From Demequina capsici (GTDB lineage Bacteria; Actinomycetota; Actinomycetes; Actinomycetales; Demequinaceae): DNA of 64,000 nt. Both the position numbers and the translations under genes were made by a program. A model generated the notes under the pieces. It was not told where the DNA came from. It did not search any database and saw only the letters and a list, made by a program, of their open reading frames with translations. Of this stretch, positions 8,060 through 15,062 are shown piece after piece. The first letter of the stretch is position 1, and each line of letters begins with the position of its first letter. The stretch spans positions 1,178,001 to 1,242,000 of the forward strand of contig NZ_CP134880.1 of assembly GCF_032102965.1 (NCBI RefSeq), given 5' to 3'.

Positions 8060-8692
8060 ATGATGAGAGATCACGACCACGTGCATGACGAACTGTTCGA
8101 CGGCCCGGACCGCGGCCCCGGTGGCAAGGGCGGCCACGGCGGCCGCAGGCGCCGCCACGGTGGTTTCGGTGGCAAGGGCGACGGCGTGGGGCCCATGGGC
8201 CCCGGGTCGATGCACGGCCACGGTCGAGGCGGACGACGAGGCCCGGGAGGAGGCCGCCCCCGCGGCGACGTCCGAGCGGCGATCCTCGTGCTGCTCGCCG
8301 AGCAGCCGCGCCACGGCTACGACCTGATCCGTGAGATCCAGGAGCGCAGCGGAGGAGCCTGGACCCCCAGCCCGGGGTCCATCTACCCGACGCTCCAGTC
8401 GCTCGAGGACGAGGGTCTCGTGTCGATCGACACCGTCGACGGTCGCAGGTCCGCGTCGCTCACCGACGGCGGCCGCGACTGGGTTGCGGGGCATGCCGCC
8501 GAGCACGAGGGGATCTTCGAGGCGTCGGCTGCCGCCGAGTCGCTCGGCGCACTCCGCGCCGAGCTCGGCGCGCTCAAGGAGGCGGCGGTGCACGTGGCGC
8601 GGGTCCCCGGCGGGGACCTGGCGCCTCAGGCGATCGAGATCCTGGCCGAGGCGCGCAAGCGTCTCTACAGGCTGCTCGCCGAGCAGGACTGA
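8060..8692 (+). CDS. PadR family transcriptional regulator with Gly/His-rich N-terminus
   Basis: A 210-residue repressor. Residues from about 70 onward form the PadR winged helix (RAAILVLLAEQPRHGYDL, GSIYPTLQSLEDEGLV, then the wing) followed by a C-terminal helical dimerisation region. The first 70 residues are an extra, low-complexity stretch rich in Gly, His and Arg (GGKGGHGGRRRRHGG, GSMHGHGRGG) that could bind metal or DNA. AAGGAG at 8051-8056 is 3 bases from the ATG at 8060 and 6 from a second ATG at 8063, so the true start may be one codon later. The gene stands alone, with an operator overlapping its own promoter and no obvious transporter target next to it. Confidence 0.92.
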   Translation: MMRDHDHVHDELFDGPDRGPGGKGGHGGRRRRHGGFGGKGDGVGPMGPGSMHGHGRGGRRGPGGGRPRGDVRAAILVLLAEQPRHGYDLIREIQERSGGAWTPSPGSIYPTLQSLEDEGLVSIDTVDGRRSASLTDGGRDWVAGHAAEHEGIFEASAAAESLGALRAELGALKEAAVHVARVPGGDLAPQAIEILAEARKRLYRLLAEQD

Positions 8693-8709
8693 CGGCGCCG
8701 AGCCCCGAG

Positions 8710-8755
8710 GGCACGCCGAGAGGCGCCCCGCAGGCACGCCGAGAGGCGCCCCGCA
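8710..8755. repeat. Two perfect 23-bp tandem copies
   Basis: The 23-base unit starting GGCACGCCGAGAGG occurs at 8710-8732 and again, identical, at 8733-8755, directly after padR and before the terminator hairpin. Confidence 0.9.
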
Positions 8756-8760
8756 GGAAT

Positions 8761-8809
8761 GACGAGGGCCGCCGTCCTGGAGGTGATCTCCGGGACGGCG
8801 GCCCTCGTC
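8761..8809. terminator. Strong bidirectional terminator hairpin
   Basis: A perfect 17-bp stem (8761-8777 with 8793-8809; GACGAGGGCCGCCGTCC and its complement) with an inner GGAG/CTCC pairing in the loop lies between the convergent padR and acyl-CoA ligase genes. There is no T run, as is usual for high-GC actinobacteria. Confidence 0.85.
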
Positions 8810-8911
8810 GTGCGCCTGGAAGCGGTGGGGCGCGATGCTCGTGGGGACGACGCGGCTGCGGCAATCGAGGATCTTGCGGACACGAGGGGCCGGCTCCGAA
8901 GCGCCCGAGCG

Positions 8912-10723
8912 TCAGCGCATCTCGCCGTAGATGCTCGCGATAACGTCGGCGAAGTGCTCCTCGACCTGCTGGCGACGCACCTTCATCGAGGCGGACAGCT
9001 CCTCACGCTTCTCCGACAGCTCGCGCGGCAGGAACCGCCACTCACGGATCGCCTCCGCGCGGGACACCAGCGCGTTCGCCTGGTCGATGATGCCCTGGAC
9101 GTGATCCTTCACGAAGGGGTGCGAGGCCGCCTCGGTCACCGACATCGTCGGCAGCCCCTTCGTCTTGAGCCAGGACGGGAGCATCGTCTCGTCGATCGAC
9201 AGTAGCGCGCCGATGAACGGCCTGCCGTCACCTACGACGACCACCTCCTGCACCAGCGGGTACGGGCGGATCGCGTCCTCCAGGCAGGCCGGCTGGACGT
9301 TCTTCCCGCTCGCCGTCACCAAGATCTCCTTCTTCCGACCCGTGATGGTGAGGTAGCCGTCCTCGTCGAGCGACCCGAGATCGCCGGTGTGGAACCACCC
9401 GTCCCTGATCGCCTCGGCCGTCGCGTCGGGGTTGCGGTAGTAGCCCACGAACATGTTGGATCCCTGGGCGAGCACCTCTCCGTCGTCTGCGATCCTGATG
9501 GCTCCGCCCGGATACGGGCGGCCCACCGAACCCACCTTCACGTGCGACGGCGGATTGCAGGTCATCGGCCCGGCCAGCTCGGTCGAGCCGTACCCCTCCA
9601 TCACGTGGATCGCAAGGCCGCCGTAGAAGTGCGAGATCCTCTCCGACAGCTTGGCGCCGCCGCAGACGATGTACCTGAGGTTGCCGCCGAGCGCGTGCTG
9701 GACCTTGTTCAGCACCAGGCGCTTCGCGAGCCACGCGCGTGCGTGCAGGCCCAACGTTCGACGGCCGGTCTGGCGTGTCCGGTCGATGTCGCGTGACACC
9801 TCTGCCGCCCACCGGAACAGGCGCTGCCTGAGCGGCCCGCCCGCGCGTGCGTCGACCACGTTGTAGAAGGTCTCGAGCACCCGAGGGACGGCCATGATCC
9901 ATGTGGGCCTGAACGTGCCGAGATCCTCCGCAAGCGTCTTCGGGTTCGGGGAGAGGCCCAGCACTGCGCCGCAGGCCAGCGCCAGGAACTCCACGTGCCG
10001 TGCGAGCACGTGAGCGAGCGGCAGGAACAGCAGAAGTCGAGCGTCACCGTCGGCCAACGTGCCGAAGTCCTTGTCCGCGGCGCCGTTGATGGGCCACTGG
10101 ACGAACGCACGGTGGGGGAGCGCGACGCCCTTGGGTCTGCCCGTGGTGCCCGAGGTGTAGACGATCGTCGCGATGTCCTCGGCCGTGATCCCCTCCGCGC
10201 GGGCGGCGAGTTCGTCGTCCGAGATGTGAGCCCCGGCAGCCTTGAGCGTCGCGAGAGCGGGCGCCGTCGCATCGTCGATCACCAGCACGCGAGGCGCGTC
10301 GTCGATGGCTCGCGCGACCGTCGCATGCGTGTCGTTCTCGACGACGATCAGCGACAGCTCTGCATCGTTCGCGATGCCCTCGACCTGGTACTGCGAGGAG
10401 GTGGGGTAGATCGGCACCGTGATGGCGCCCGCGGCCTGGATCGCGAAGTCCATCACCACCCACTCGTAGCGGGTGTTGCATTGCAGACCCACGGTGTCGC
10501 CCTTGCCGACTCCCATCACCATCAGGCCCTTGGCAGTCTGCTCCGCCTCCGCGAGGAAGGCGGCGAGCGTGGTCGGCACCCAGGTCCCCGACCGGTCCTT
10601 GTGCTCGCAGTAGACGTGCTGCGGAGACTCCGCCGCACGCTGCCGCAGGAGCGCGATGAATGTGAGGTCGGGGGGTGTCTGCACGGCCAGGGGGATGGTC
10701 GTCATGCGCGAGGACTCGGTCAT
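8912..10723 (-). CDS. Long-chain fatty-acid CoA ligase (AMP-dependent synthetase)
   Basis: Activates fatty acids to acyl-CoA through an acyl-adenylate. The 603-residue protein carries the AMP-binding P-loop YTSGTTGRPKG, VMEGYGSTE, the hinge-region DGWFHTGDLGSLDEDGYL, and TGRKKEILVTASGKNV near the C-terminus. The length and the FAA1-like arrangement fit long-chain ligases. The ATG at 10723 lacks a ribosome site but has a TAGACT -10 box 7 bases upstream; a second in-frame ATG at 10705 is less likely. It reads away from the ppgK end and is separated from padR by the hairpin at 8761-8809. Chain-length preference is inferred, not seen. Confidence 0.9.
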   Translation of the reverse strand: MTESSRMTTIPLAVQTPPDLTFIALLRQRAAESPQHVYCEHKDRSGTWVPTTLAAFLAEAEQTAKGLMVMGVGKGDTVGLQCNTRYEWVVMDFAIQAAGAITVPIYPTSSQYQVEGIANDAELSLIVVENDTHATVARAIDDAPRVLVIDDATAPALATLKAAGAHISDDELAARAEGITAEDIATIVYTSGTTGRPKGVALPHRAFVQWPINGAADKDFGTLADGDARLLLFLPLAHVLARHVEFLALACGAVLGLSPNPKTLAEDLGTFRPTWIMAVPRVLETFYNVVDARAGGPLRQRLFRWAAEVSRDIDRTRQTGRRTLGLHARAWLAKRLVLNKVQHALGGNLRYIVCGGAKLSERISHFYGGLAIHVMEGYGSTELAGPMTCNPPSHVKVGSVGRPYPGGAIRIADDGEVLAQGSNMFVGYYRNPDATAEAIRDGWFHTGDLGSLDEDGYLTITGRKKEILVTASGKNVQPACLEDAIRPYPLVQEVVVVGDGRPFIGALLSIDETMLPSWLKTKGLPTMSVTEAASHPFVKDHVQGIIDQANALVSRAEAIREWRFLPRELSEKREELSASMKVRRQQVEEHFADVIASIYGEMR

Positions 10724-10730
10724 GCCCACG

Positions 10731-10736
10731 AGTCTA
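10731..10736 (-). promoter_or_regulatory. -10 box for a leaderless acyl-CoA ligase transcript
   Basis: Minus-strand TAGACT ends 7 bases before the ATG at 10723, with no ribosome-binding sequence between them. Confidence 0.55.
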
Positions 10737-10870
10737 GGTCGATACCTACGCATGCGTAGGTTACGGAGGCGTAGCGGCCGCGACTCTGCGGGAACCTTGC
10801 GCTCCCACGTCGGGATTCAGGGCCCTTCGTCCCAGGAACGAGGCCGGTCCCACGCGGTCTCGAGGTCCGC

Positions 10871-11719
10871 TCAGCGGGCGCCGGAGGCCTTCTCCGCGCG
10901 CTTCGCGGACTTCTTCGCCTCCTTGTCGGCGCGCTTCGCGTGCTCCTTCGCGCGAGCCTTCTCCTTGGAGTCCTCGGCGCATGCCGCAGCGGCCGCGCCC
11001 ACGATGCCGGCACCGTTCAGCAGCTCGGCCGGCACGATCGGCGCACGCAGCGTGAGACGGGGGAGGAACATGTGGCTCGACTTCGACACGCCGCCGCCGA
11101 CGATGATCAGATCCGGCCAGAACAGCCGTTCGATCTCGGAGAAGTAGCGCTGCAGGTGTGGGATCCACGTGTCCCAGTCCAGGTCGTGGCGCGCACGGGC
11201 GGACTCGGCCGCATAGTCCTCCGCGTCGTGACCGTCGATGGTGAGGTGGCCCAGCTCGAGATTCGGCACCAGCGTGCCGTCGACGATCATCGCTGTGCCC
11301 ACACCGGTCCCCAGCGTCGCGAGGAAGACGCTCCCGTCCTGCCCGTGCGCGGCGCCGAAGCGGTACTCGCCGTAGCCTGCGGCGTCGGCGTCGTTGAGCA
11401 CGTGCACGTCATGGCCCGCGTAGTCGCGGATCAGCTCGCGAAGGTTCGTGCCCACCCAGGCGTCGTCCACGTTCGCCGCAGTCTTCACCACGCCGTGCTG
11501 GATCACGCCGGGGAACGCCACCCCGATCGGCGTCTTCCGTGACGGCTCGAAGCGCTGGATGCACTTGGCAACCGTCTTGCCGATCGCCTCGGGCGTCGCG
11601 GGCTGCGGTGTCGGGATGCGGTAGCGGTCCTCGGTGAACTGCCCGGTCCTCATGTCGACGGGCGCGGCTTTGATCCCCGACCCGCCGATGTCCACTCCGA
11701 TGGCGATGTGCTTGCTCAT
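10871..11719 (-). CDS. ppgK: Polyphosphate glucokinase (ROK family) with basic C-terminal tail
   Basis: Phosphorylates glucose with polyphosphate (or ATP), a typical actinobacterial enzyme. The ROK kinase motifs are clear: GVDIGGSGIKAAPVD at the N-terminus, VLNDADAAGYGE with the catalytic Asp110, LATLGTGVGTA for phosphate binding, and LELGHLTIDG in the sugar region. After the kinase ends near residue 247 there is a 35-residue tail made almost only of Lys, Arg, Ala and Glu (248-282), an extension not needed for the fold. The start codon overlaps the map stop by 4 bases (ATGA), so the two are translationally coupled. It would feed glucose-6-phosphate to the central pathways. Confidence 0.92.
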   Translation of the reverse strand: MSKHIAIGVDIGGSGIKAAPVDMRTGQFTEDRYRIPTPQPATPEAIGKTVAKCIQRFEPSRKTPIGVAFPGVIQHGVVKTAANVDDAWVGTNLRELIRDYAGHDVHVLNDADAAGYGEYRFGAAHGQDGSVFLATLGTGVGTAMIVDGTLVPNLELGHLTIDGHDAEDYAAESARARHDLDWDTWIPHLQRYFSEIERLFWPDLIIVGGGVSKSSHMFLPRLTLRAPIVPAELLNGAGIVGAAAAACAEDSKEKARAKEHAKRADKEAKKSAKRAEKASGAR

Positions 11720-12597
11720 GGCTTGGTCAACACCTCCGGGCCGTCCTCGGTGACGAGGATGGTGTTCTCGAACTGGGCCACCCAGCTCCCGTCGTCGGTG
11801 ACCACGGTCCAGCCGTCGTCCCACTCGTGATTCGCCTCGGAGCCGTCCACCAGCATCGGCTCCACGGTGAAGACCATGCCGGGCACGATCACGTCGTCAT
11901 GATGCGGCGCCGCGTCGTAGTGGGGGATCACCAGTCCCGTATGGAACGACGGACCCACGCCGTGACCGGTGTAGCTGCGCACCGACTCGTAGCCGAACCG
12001 CGCCGCGTACTTCTCGATCACCCGGCCGATCACGTTGACCTCGCGGCCCGGCATCGCGGCCTTGATGCCACGCATCATCGCCTCATGCGCCACCTCGACG
12101 AGCTGCTTGGCGCGGTCCGAGCCCTCGCCCGCGATGAAGGAGCCGCAGTTGTCGCCGTGCACGCCGTTCTTGAAGGCGGTGATGTCCACCTTCACGATGT
12201 CGCCCTCGCGCACCACCGTCGAGTCCGGGATGCCGTGGCAGATCACCTCGTTCACCGACGTGCACAGCGCCTTGGGGAAAGGCGGCCGGCCCGCGGAACC
12301 CGGATACCCGAGCGTCGACGGATACGCGCCGTGATCGAGCACGAACTCATGCCCGATCCGGTCGAGCTCGTCCGTCGTCACGCCAGGGCGGACCGCCTTG
12401 CCCACCTCCGCCAGCGCCTGCGCAGCGATGCGACCGCTGATGCGGATCCTTTCGACCGTCTCGGCGTCGTAGACGTCTCCACCCGTCCAACGAGGAGCGC
12501 GCCTCTGCCCCACGTACGGCGGGCGTCCGATGCTGCGGGGCACGTCGCGCATGGGCGACACGACCCCCTTGACGATGCTCTCGCGGACCGGGTCCAT
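11716..12597 (-). CDS. map: Methionine aminopeptidase, type I
   Basis: Removes the N-terminal Met from new proteins; a metal-dependent pita-bread-fold peptidase. The 293-residue sequence has the metal ligands in order: VKVDITAFKNGVHGDN (two Asp), GHGVGPSFH (His), FTVEPML (Glu) and QFENTILV (Glu), with the substrate His in CHGIPD. About 40 residues precede the catalytic domain, as in actinobacterial MapB-like enzymes. The start at 12597 has a TAGACT -10 box 7 bases upstream and looks leaderless. ppgK follows with a 4-base overlap, and the SPOR-protein gene is divergent. Confidence 0.95.
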   Translation of the reverse strand: MDPVRESIVKGVVSPMRDVPRSIGRPPYVGQRRAPRWTGGDVYDAETVERIRISGRIAAQALAEVGKAVRPGVTTDELDRIGHEFVLDHGAYPSTLGYPGSAGRPPFPKALCTSVNEVICHGIPDSTVVREGDIVKVDITAFKNGVHGDNCGSFIAGEGSDRAKQLVEVAHEAMMRGIKAAMPGREVNVIGRVIEKYAARFGYESVRSYTGHGVGPSFHTGLVIPHYDAAPHHDDVIVPGMVFTVEPMLVDGSEANHEWDDGWTVVTDDGSWVAQFENTILVTEDGPEVLTKP

Positions 12598-12604
12598 ACC
12601 TGGC

Positions 12605-12610
12605 AGTCTA
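12605..12610 (-). promoter_or_regulatory. -10 box for a leaderless map transcript
   Basis: Minus-strand TAGACT ends 7 bases before the map ATG at 12597, the same hexamer and spacing as at the acyl-CoA ligase gene. Confidence 0.55.
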
Positions 12611-12628
12611 TTCACGGAGGCGAGAGAC

Positions 12629-12832
12629 ATGTCCACTGATGGCCGCGACAAGGTCGAGTACTTCTACAACGTGCGGACCCGGATGGTGGAGAAGGGCCGG
12701 CTGAGCAACTGGGACGACCTGATGGGCCCGTACGCGACGCGTGAGGAGGCGGAGCGGGCGTTCGAGATCGCCAAGGAGCGGAGCTCGTCGTGGGACGACG
12801 ACGACGCTCGGTGGAGCGGCGACAAGGGCTGA
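12629..12832 (+). CDS. Small SPOR-like domain protein
   Basis: A 67-residue acidic protein: KVEYFYNVRTRMVEKGR, then LSNWDDLMGPYATREEAERA and a Trp/Asp-rich end. Similar short proteins, usually labelled SPOR domain-containing, sit next to map in many actinobacteria. It has no signal peptide or membrane segment, so it is probably cytoplasmic, and the peptidoglycan-binding function of true SPOR domains should not be assumed. The ATG at 12629 follows a strong GGAGG (12616-12620). The gene is divergent from map across 31 bases, so the two promoters overlap. Confidence 0.8.
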   Translation: MSTDGRDKVEYFYNVRTRMVEKGRLSNWDDLMGPYATREEAERAFEIAKERSSSWDDDDARWSGDKG

Positions 12833-12842
12833 CCCGGGCCGC

Positions 12843-13697
12843 CTACCGAACGTAGCGGCGCCACGAGTGCTGCGGCTCGTAGCCCAGCACGGCGCGCGCC
12901 TTGTCGATCGACAGCAGCGTCTCATGCTCGCCCAGCTCCTTCGTCACGGTGACGTGCGGGAACTGGTCCGCCACCAGGTCGGCGCTCGAGCGCGACATCA
13001 CGGTGTCCGCATTGGCGATCACGAACCGCTCGAAGCCTTGCCGCTCGTGCGCGAGCGCACGCGACACCGCCTGCGCTCCGTCGCGAGCGTCGATATAGCC
13101 CCACAGGTTCCAGCGTCGGAGCGTGACATCGTCGTCGAAGGCGGGAAATCCCTGGTACTCGTCCTCGTACATCACGTTCGAGAAGCGCAGCGCCGTGATC
13201 GCCAGATCCGGGTGCCAGCGGCACAGCTGGATCGCCATCTGCTCCTCGAGGTGCTTGACCAGCGAGTAGTTCGACTCGGGGCGCGCGTCGTAGTCCTCAT
13301 CGACCGGGATGTACGGGGGATCCTGCGTGAACGGGAGACCGAGGACCGTCTCGGACGAGGCGTAGACGATCCTCCTCACGCCGGCGCGCAACGCGCCCTG
13401 GAACACGTGCGAGGTCGCCAGGATGTTGTTGTCGAACGTCGCCACATCGGACGCCTGGCCCGGCGCGGGGATCGCTGCCAGATGGACCACGGCGTCGACC
13501 CCGTCGTACCTGTCCTGGACACCGAACATCGCGTCGATCGTCTGGCCGTAGTCACGCAGGTCGACTCGCGTGTAGTCGAGTGCGGGGGGTGCCGGCACGG
13601 CGTCGAGCCCGTGCACCGTATGCCCTTCCGACGCGAGCACGTCGGCGACGACCCGCCCCAGCTTGCCCTTGCTGCCTGTCACGATGATGCTCGCCAT
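12843..13697 (-). CDS. NAD-dependent epimerase/dehydratase (extended SDR)
   Basis: A 284-residue extended short-chain dehydrogenase. It starts with the Rossmann motif VTGSKGKLGRV, has VDAVVHLAAIPAPG, VYASSETVLG and the catalytic SNYSLVK Tyr/Lys pair. It resembles uronate dehydrogenases and UDP-sugar epimerases, which share this fold, but there is no sugar-nucleotide gene nearby to choose between them. The ATG at 13697 has AAAGGAG at good spacing. It lies downstream of panB on the same strand with a 43-base gap. Confidence 0.8.
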   Translation of the reverse strand: MASIIVTGSKGKLGRVVADVLASEGHTVHGLDAVPAPPALDYTRVDLRDYGQTIDAMFGVQDRYDGVDAVVHLAAIPAPGQASDVATFDNNILATSHVFQGALRAGVRRIVYASSETVLGLPFTQDPPYIPVDEDYDARPESNYSLVKHLEEQMAIQLCRWHPDLAITALRFSNVMYEDEYQGFPAFDDDVTLRRWNLWGYIDARDGAQAVSRALAHERQGFERFVIANADTVMSRSSADLVADQFPHVTVTKELGEHETLLSIDKARAVLGYEPQHSWRRYVR

Positions 13698-13740
13698 CGA
13701 GCGCTCCTTTCGGCCCACGCCCGTGCGGACGCGGAGTGGA

Positions 13741-14544
13741 TCAGCTGTCGAACGTGTGCGCTGCGGCGGGGAACTCCACGTCCTTGACCGCCTGCACGTA
13801 GCCCGCTGCCGCGCCCGTCATCTCCGCGCCGACCGCGCCGAACTGGCGCGAGAACCGGGGGTGCCACTCGCCCACTCCCGCCATGTCGAGCCACACGAGC
13901 ACCTGGCCGTCCGTGGCCGGCCCGGCGCCGATGCCGATCGTCGGGATGTCCAGCGCCTTCGTGACGGCCGCAGCGGCGGGCGCGACCACCATCTCCAGCA
14001 CGACCGCGAACGCGCCGGCCTCCTGAAGCGCGAGCGCATCGGCCACGAGGTCCTGCAGACCCTGTTCGCCGCGGCCCTGGATTCGGCGTCCGCCCAGGGC
14101 GTTCTCGCTCTGCGGCGTGAAGCCCAGATGGCCGCAGAACGGGATGCCGGCGTCGGTCACCGCCTTCACCTGGCGCGCGATCCTGCGACCGCCCTCGAAC
14201 TTGATCGCCTGCGCGCCGGACAGCTTCATCATCCTGATCGACGACTCGACCGCCTGCTCGGGAGAGATCTCGTACGTTCCGAACGGGAGGTCCGCCACGA
14301 CAAACGCGCGCTCCGCCGCGCGGGACACCGCGCGGGCGAACGGGATCATCTCGTCGAGCGTCAAGGGCACCGTCGAGTCGTAGCCCAGCATGTTGTCGCC
14401 GAGGCTGTCACCCACGAGCAGCATGTCGACCCCGGCAGCGTCGAACGCCTTCGCGGTGGGGTAGTCGTAGGCCGTCAGCATGGTGATCTTCTCGCCGCGC
14501 TGCTTCATCTCCTTGAAGTGGTGGATCCGCACCTTCTTGCTCAT
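13741..14544 (-). CDS. panB: 3-methyl-2-oxobutanoate hydroxymethyltransferase
   Basis: First committed step of pantothenate and CoA synthesis: transfers a hydroxymethyl group from 5,10-methylene-tetrahydrofolate to alpha-ketoisovalerate. The 267-residue sequence is a full-length PanB with the metal-site MLLVGDSLGDNMLGYDST, ADLPFGTYE, IKFEGG, PFCGHLGFTPQ, and VLEMVVAPAAA. The ATG at 14544 follows GAAGG. No panC is adjacent. nadE lies 518 bases upstream on the same strand, separated by a repeat-rich stretch. Confidence 0.95.
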   Translation of the reverse strand: MSKKVRIHHFKEMKQRGEKITMLTAYDYPTAKAFDAAGVDMLLVGDSLGDNMLGYDSTVPLTLDEMIPFARAVSRAAERAFVVADLPFGTYEISPEQAVESSIRMMKLSGAQAIKFEGGRRIARQVKAVTDAGIPFCGHLGFTPQSENALGGRRIQGRGEQGLQDLVADALALQEAGAFAVVLEMVVAPAAAAVTKALDIPTIGIGAGPATDGQVLVWLDMAGVGEWHPRFSRQFGAVGAEMTGAAAGYVQAVKDVEFPAAAHTFDS

Positions 14545-14691
14545 GCATTTACCTTCTCACGGGGCGGCGGGCGCCGCCGACGCGCGCGCGTGGTCGATGG
14601 TCCGTCCGCCCTGGCGGCTCGTGCTCTGGATCGACATGCGTGACGTCTCACCGGCAGTCTGTGGCGACACATAGACATCTGTGACGTTTGC

Positions 14692-14790
14692 GCTCGGTGC
14701 GCGCGGCCGCTCGGGCGTGGCCGATGCGCGGTGCTCGGTGCGCGCGGCCGTGTGGGTGTGCGCGCGGGTGCGCACGGCCGCGTGGGTGTC
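14692..14790. repeat. Degenerate GC-rich direct repeats
   Basis: GCTCGGTGCGCGCGGCCG occurs perfectly at 14692-14709 and 14733-14750, and related units such as GTGCGCACGGCCGCGTGGGT follow up to about 14790. The alternating purine-pyrimidine GC character is notable, but no protein coding is supported. Confidence 0.75.
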
Positions 14791-14932
14791 GGCGCGCACG
14801 GTCTGCGCCGCGACCGCCGTGCGTGACGCGGTCGTGGGTCCCGTCATGATCGTCGATCTCGGGGTTCACGACGTCGCTGGGGGCGTCACGATCGTCGATC
14901 TGTGGAGCGAGGGGGCAGGCGCGGGCAGGATG

Positions 14933-15012
14933 TGCCTGGCTGCCTGGCTGCCTGGCTGCCTGGTCGCTTGGTCGCTTGGCCGCCTGGCTGCCTCGGTGTC
15001 ACGGTGTCTCGG
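14933..15012. repeat. 8-bp tandem repeat array, about ten units
   Basis: Successive octamers read TGCCTGGC three times, then TGCCTGGT, CGCTTGGT, CGCTTGGC, CGCCTGGC and three more diverged units (TGCCTCGG, TGTCACGG, TGTCTCGG) ending at 15012. The phase is kept at 8 bases throughout. Because 8 is not a multiple of 3, coding selection is unlikely to have produced it; slippage is the likely origin. Confidence 0.85.
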
Positions 15013-15062
15013 TACGCACTGTCGCAACCGGCTGGGCTGCGATGGTCCAGACGCCAGCGGGG

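Larger units (their letters stand above)
14545..15062. other. 518-base stretch without a supported gene
   Basis: This gap between nadE and panB has several open frames, but all translate to low-complexity Arg/Ala/His or Leu/Gly sequence with no ribosome site or family signal. What it holds are repeats: two 18-base copies of GCTCGGTGCGCGCGGCCG and a run of 8-bp units, plus ATCGTCGATCT twice near 14850 and 14891. It must also contain the panB promoter. I see no RNA gene. Confidence 0.7.

Noticed and set aside
14933..15012. CRISPR array
   Set aside because: Units are contiguous octamers without spacers, and no cas genes are near.
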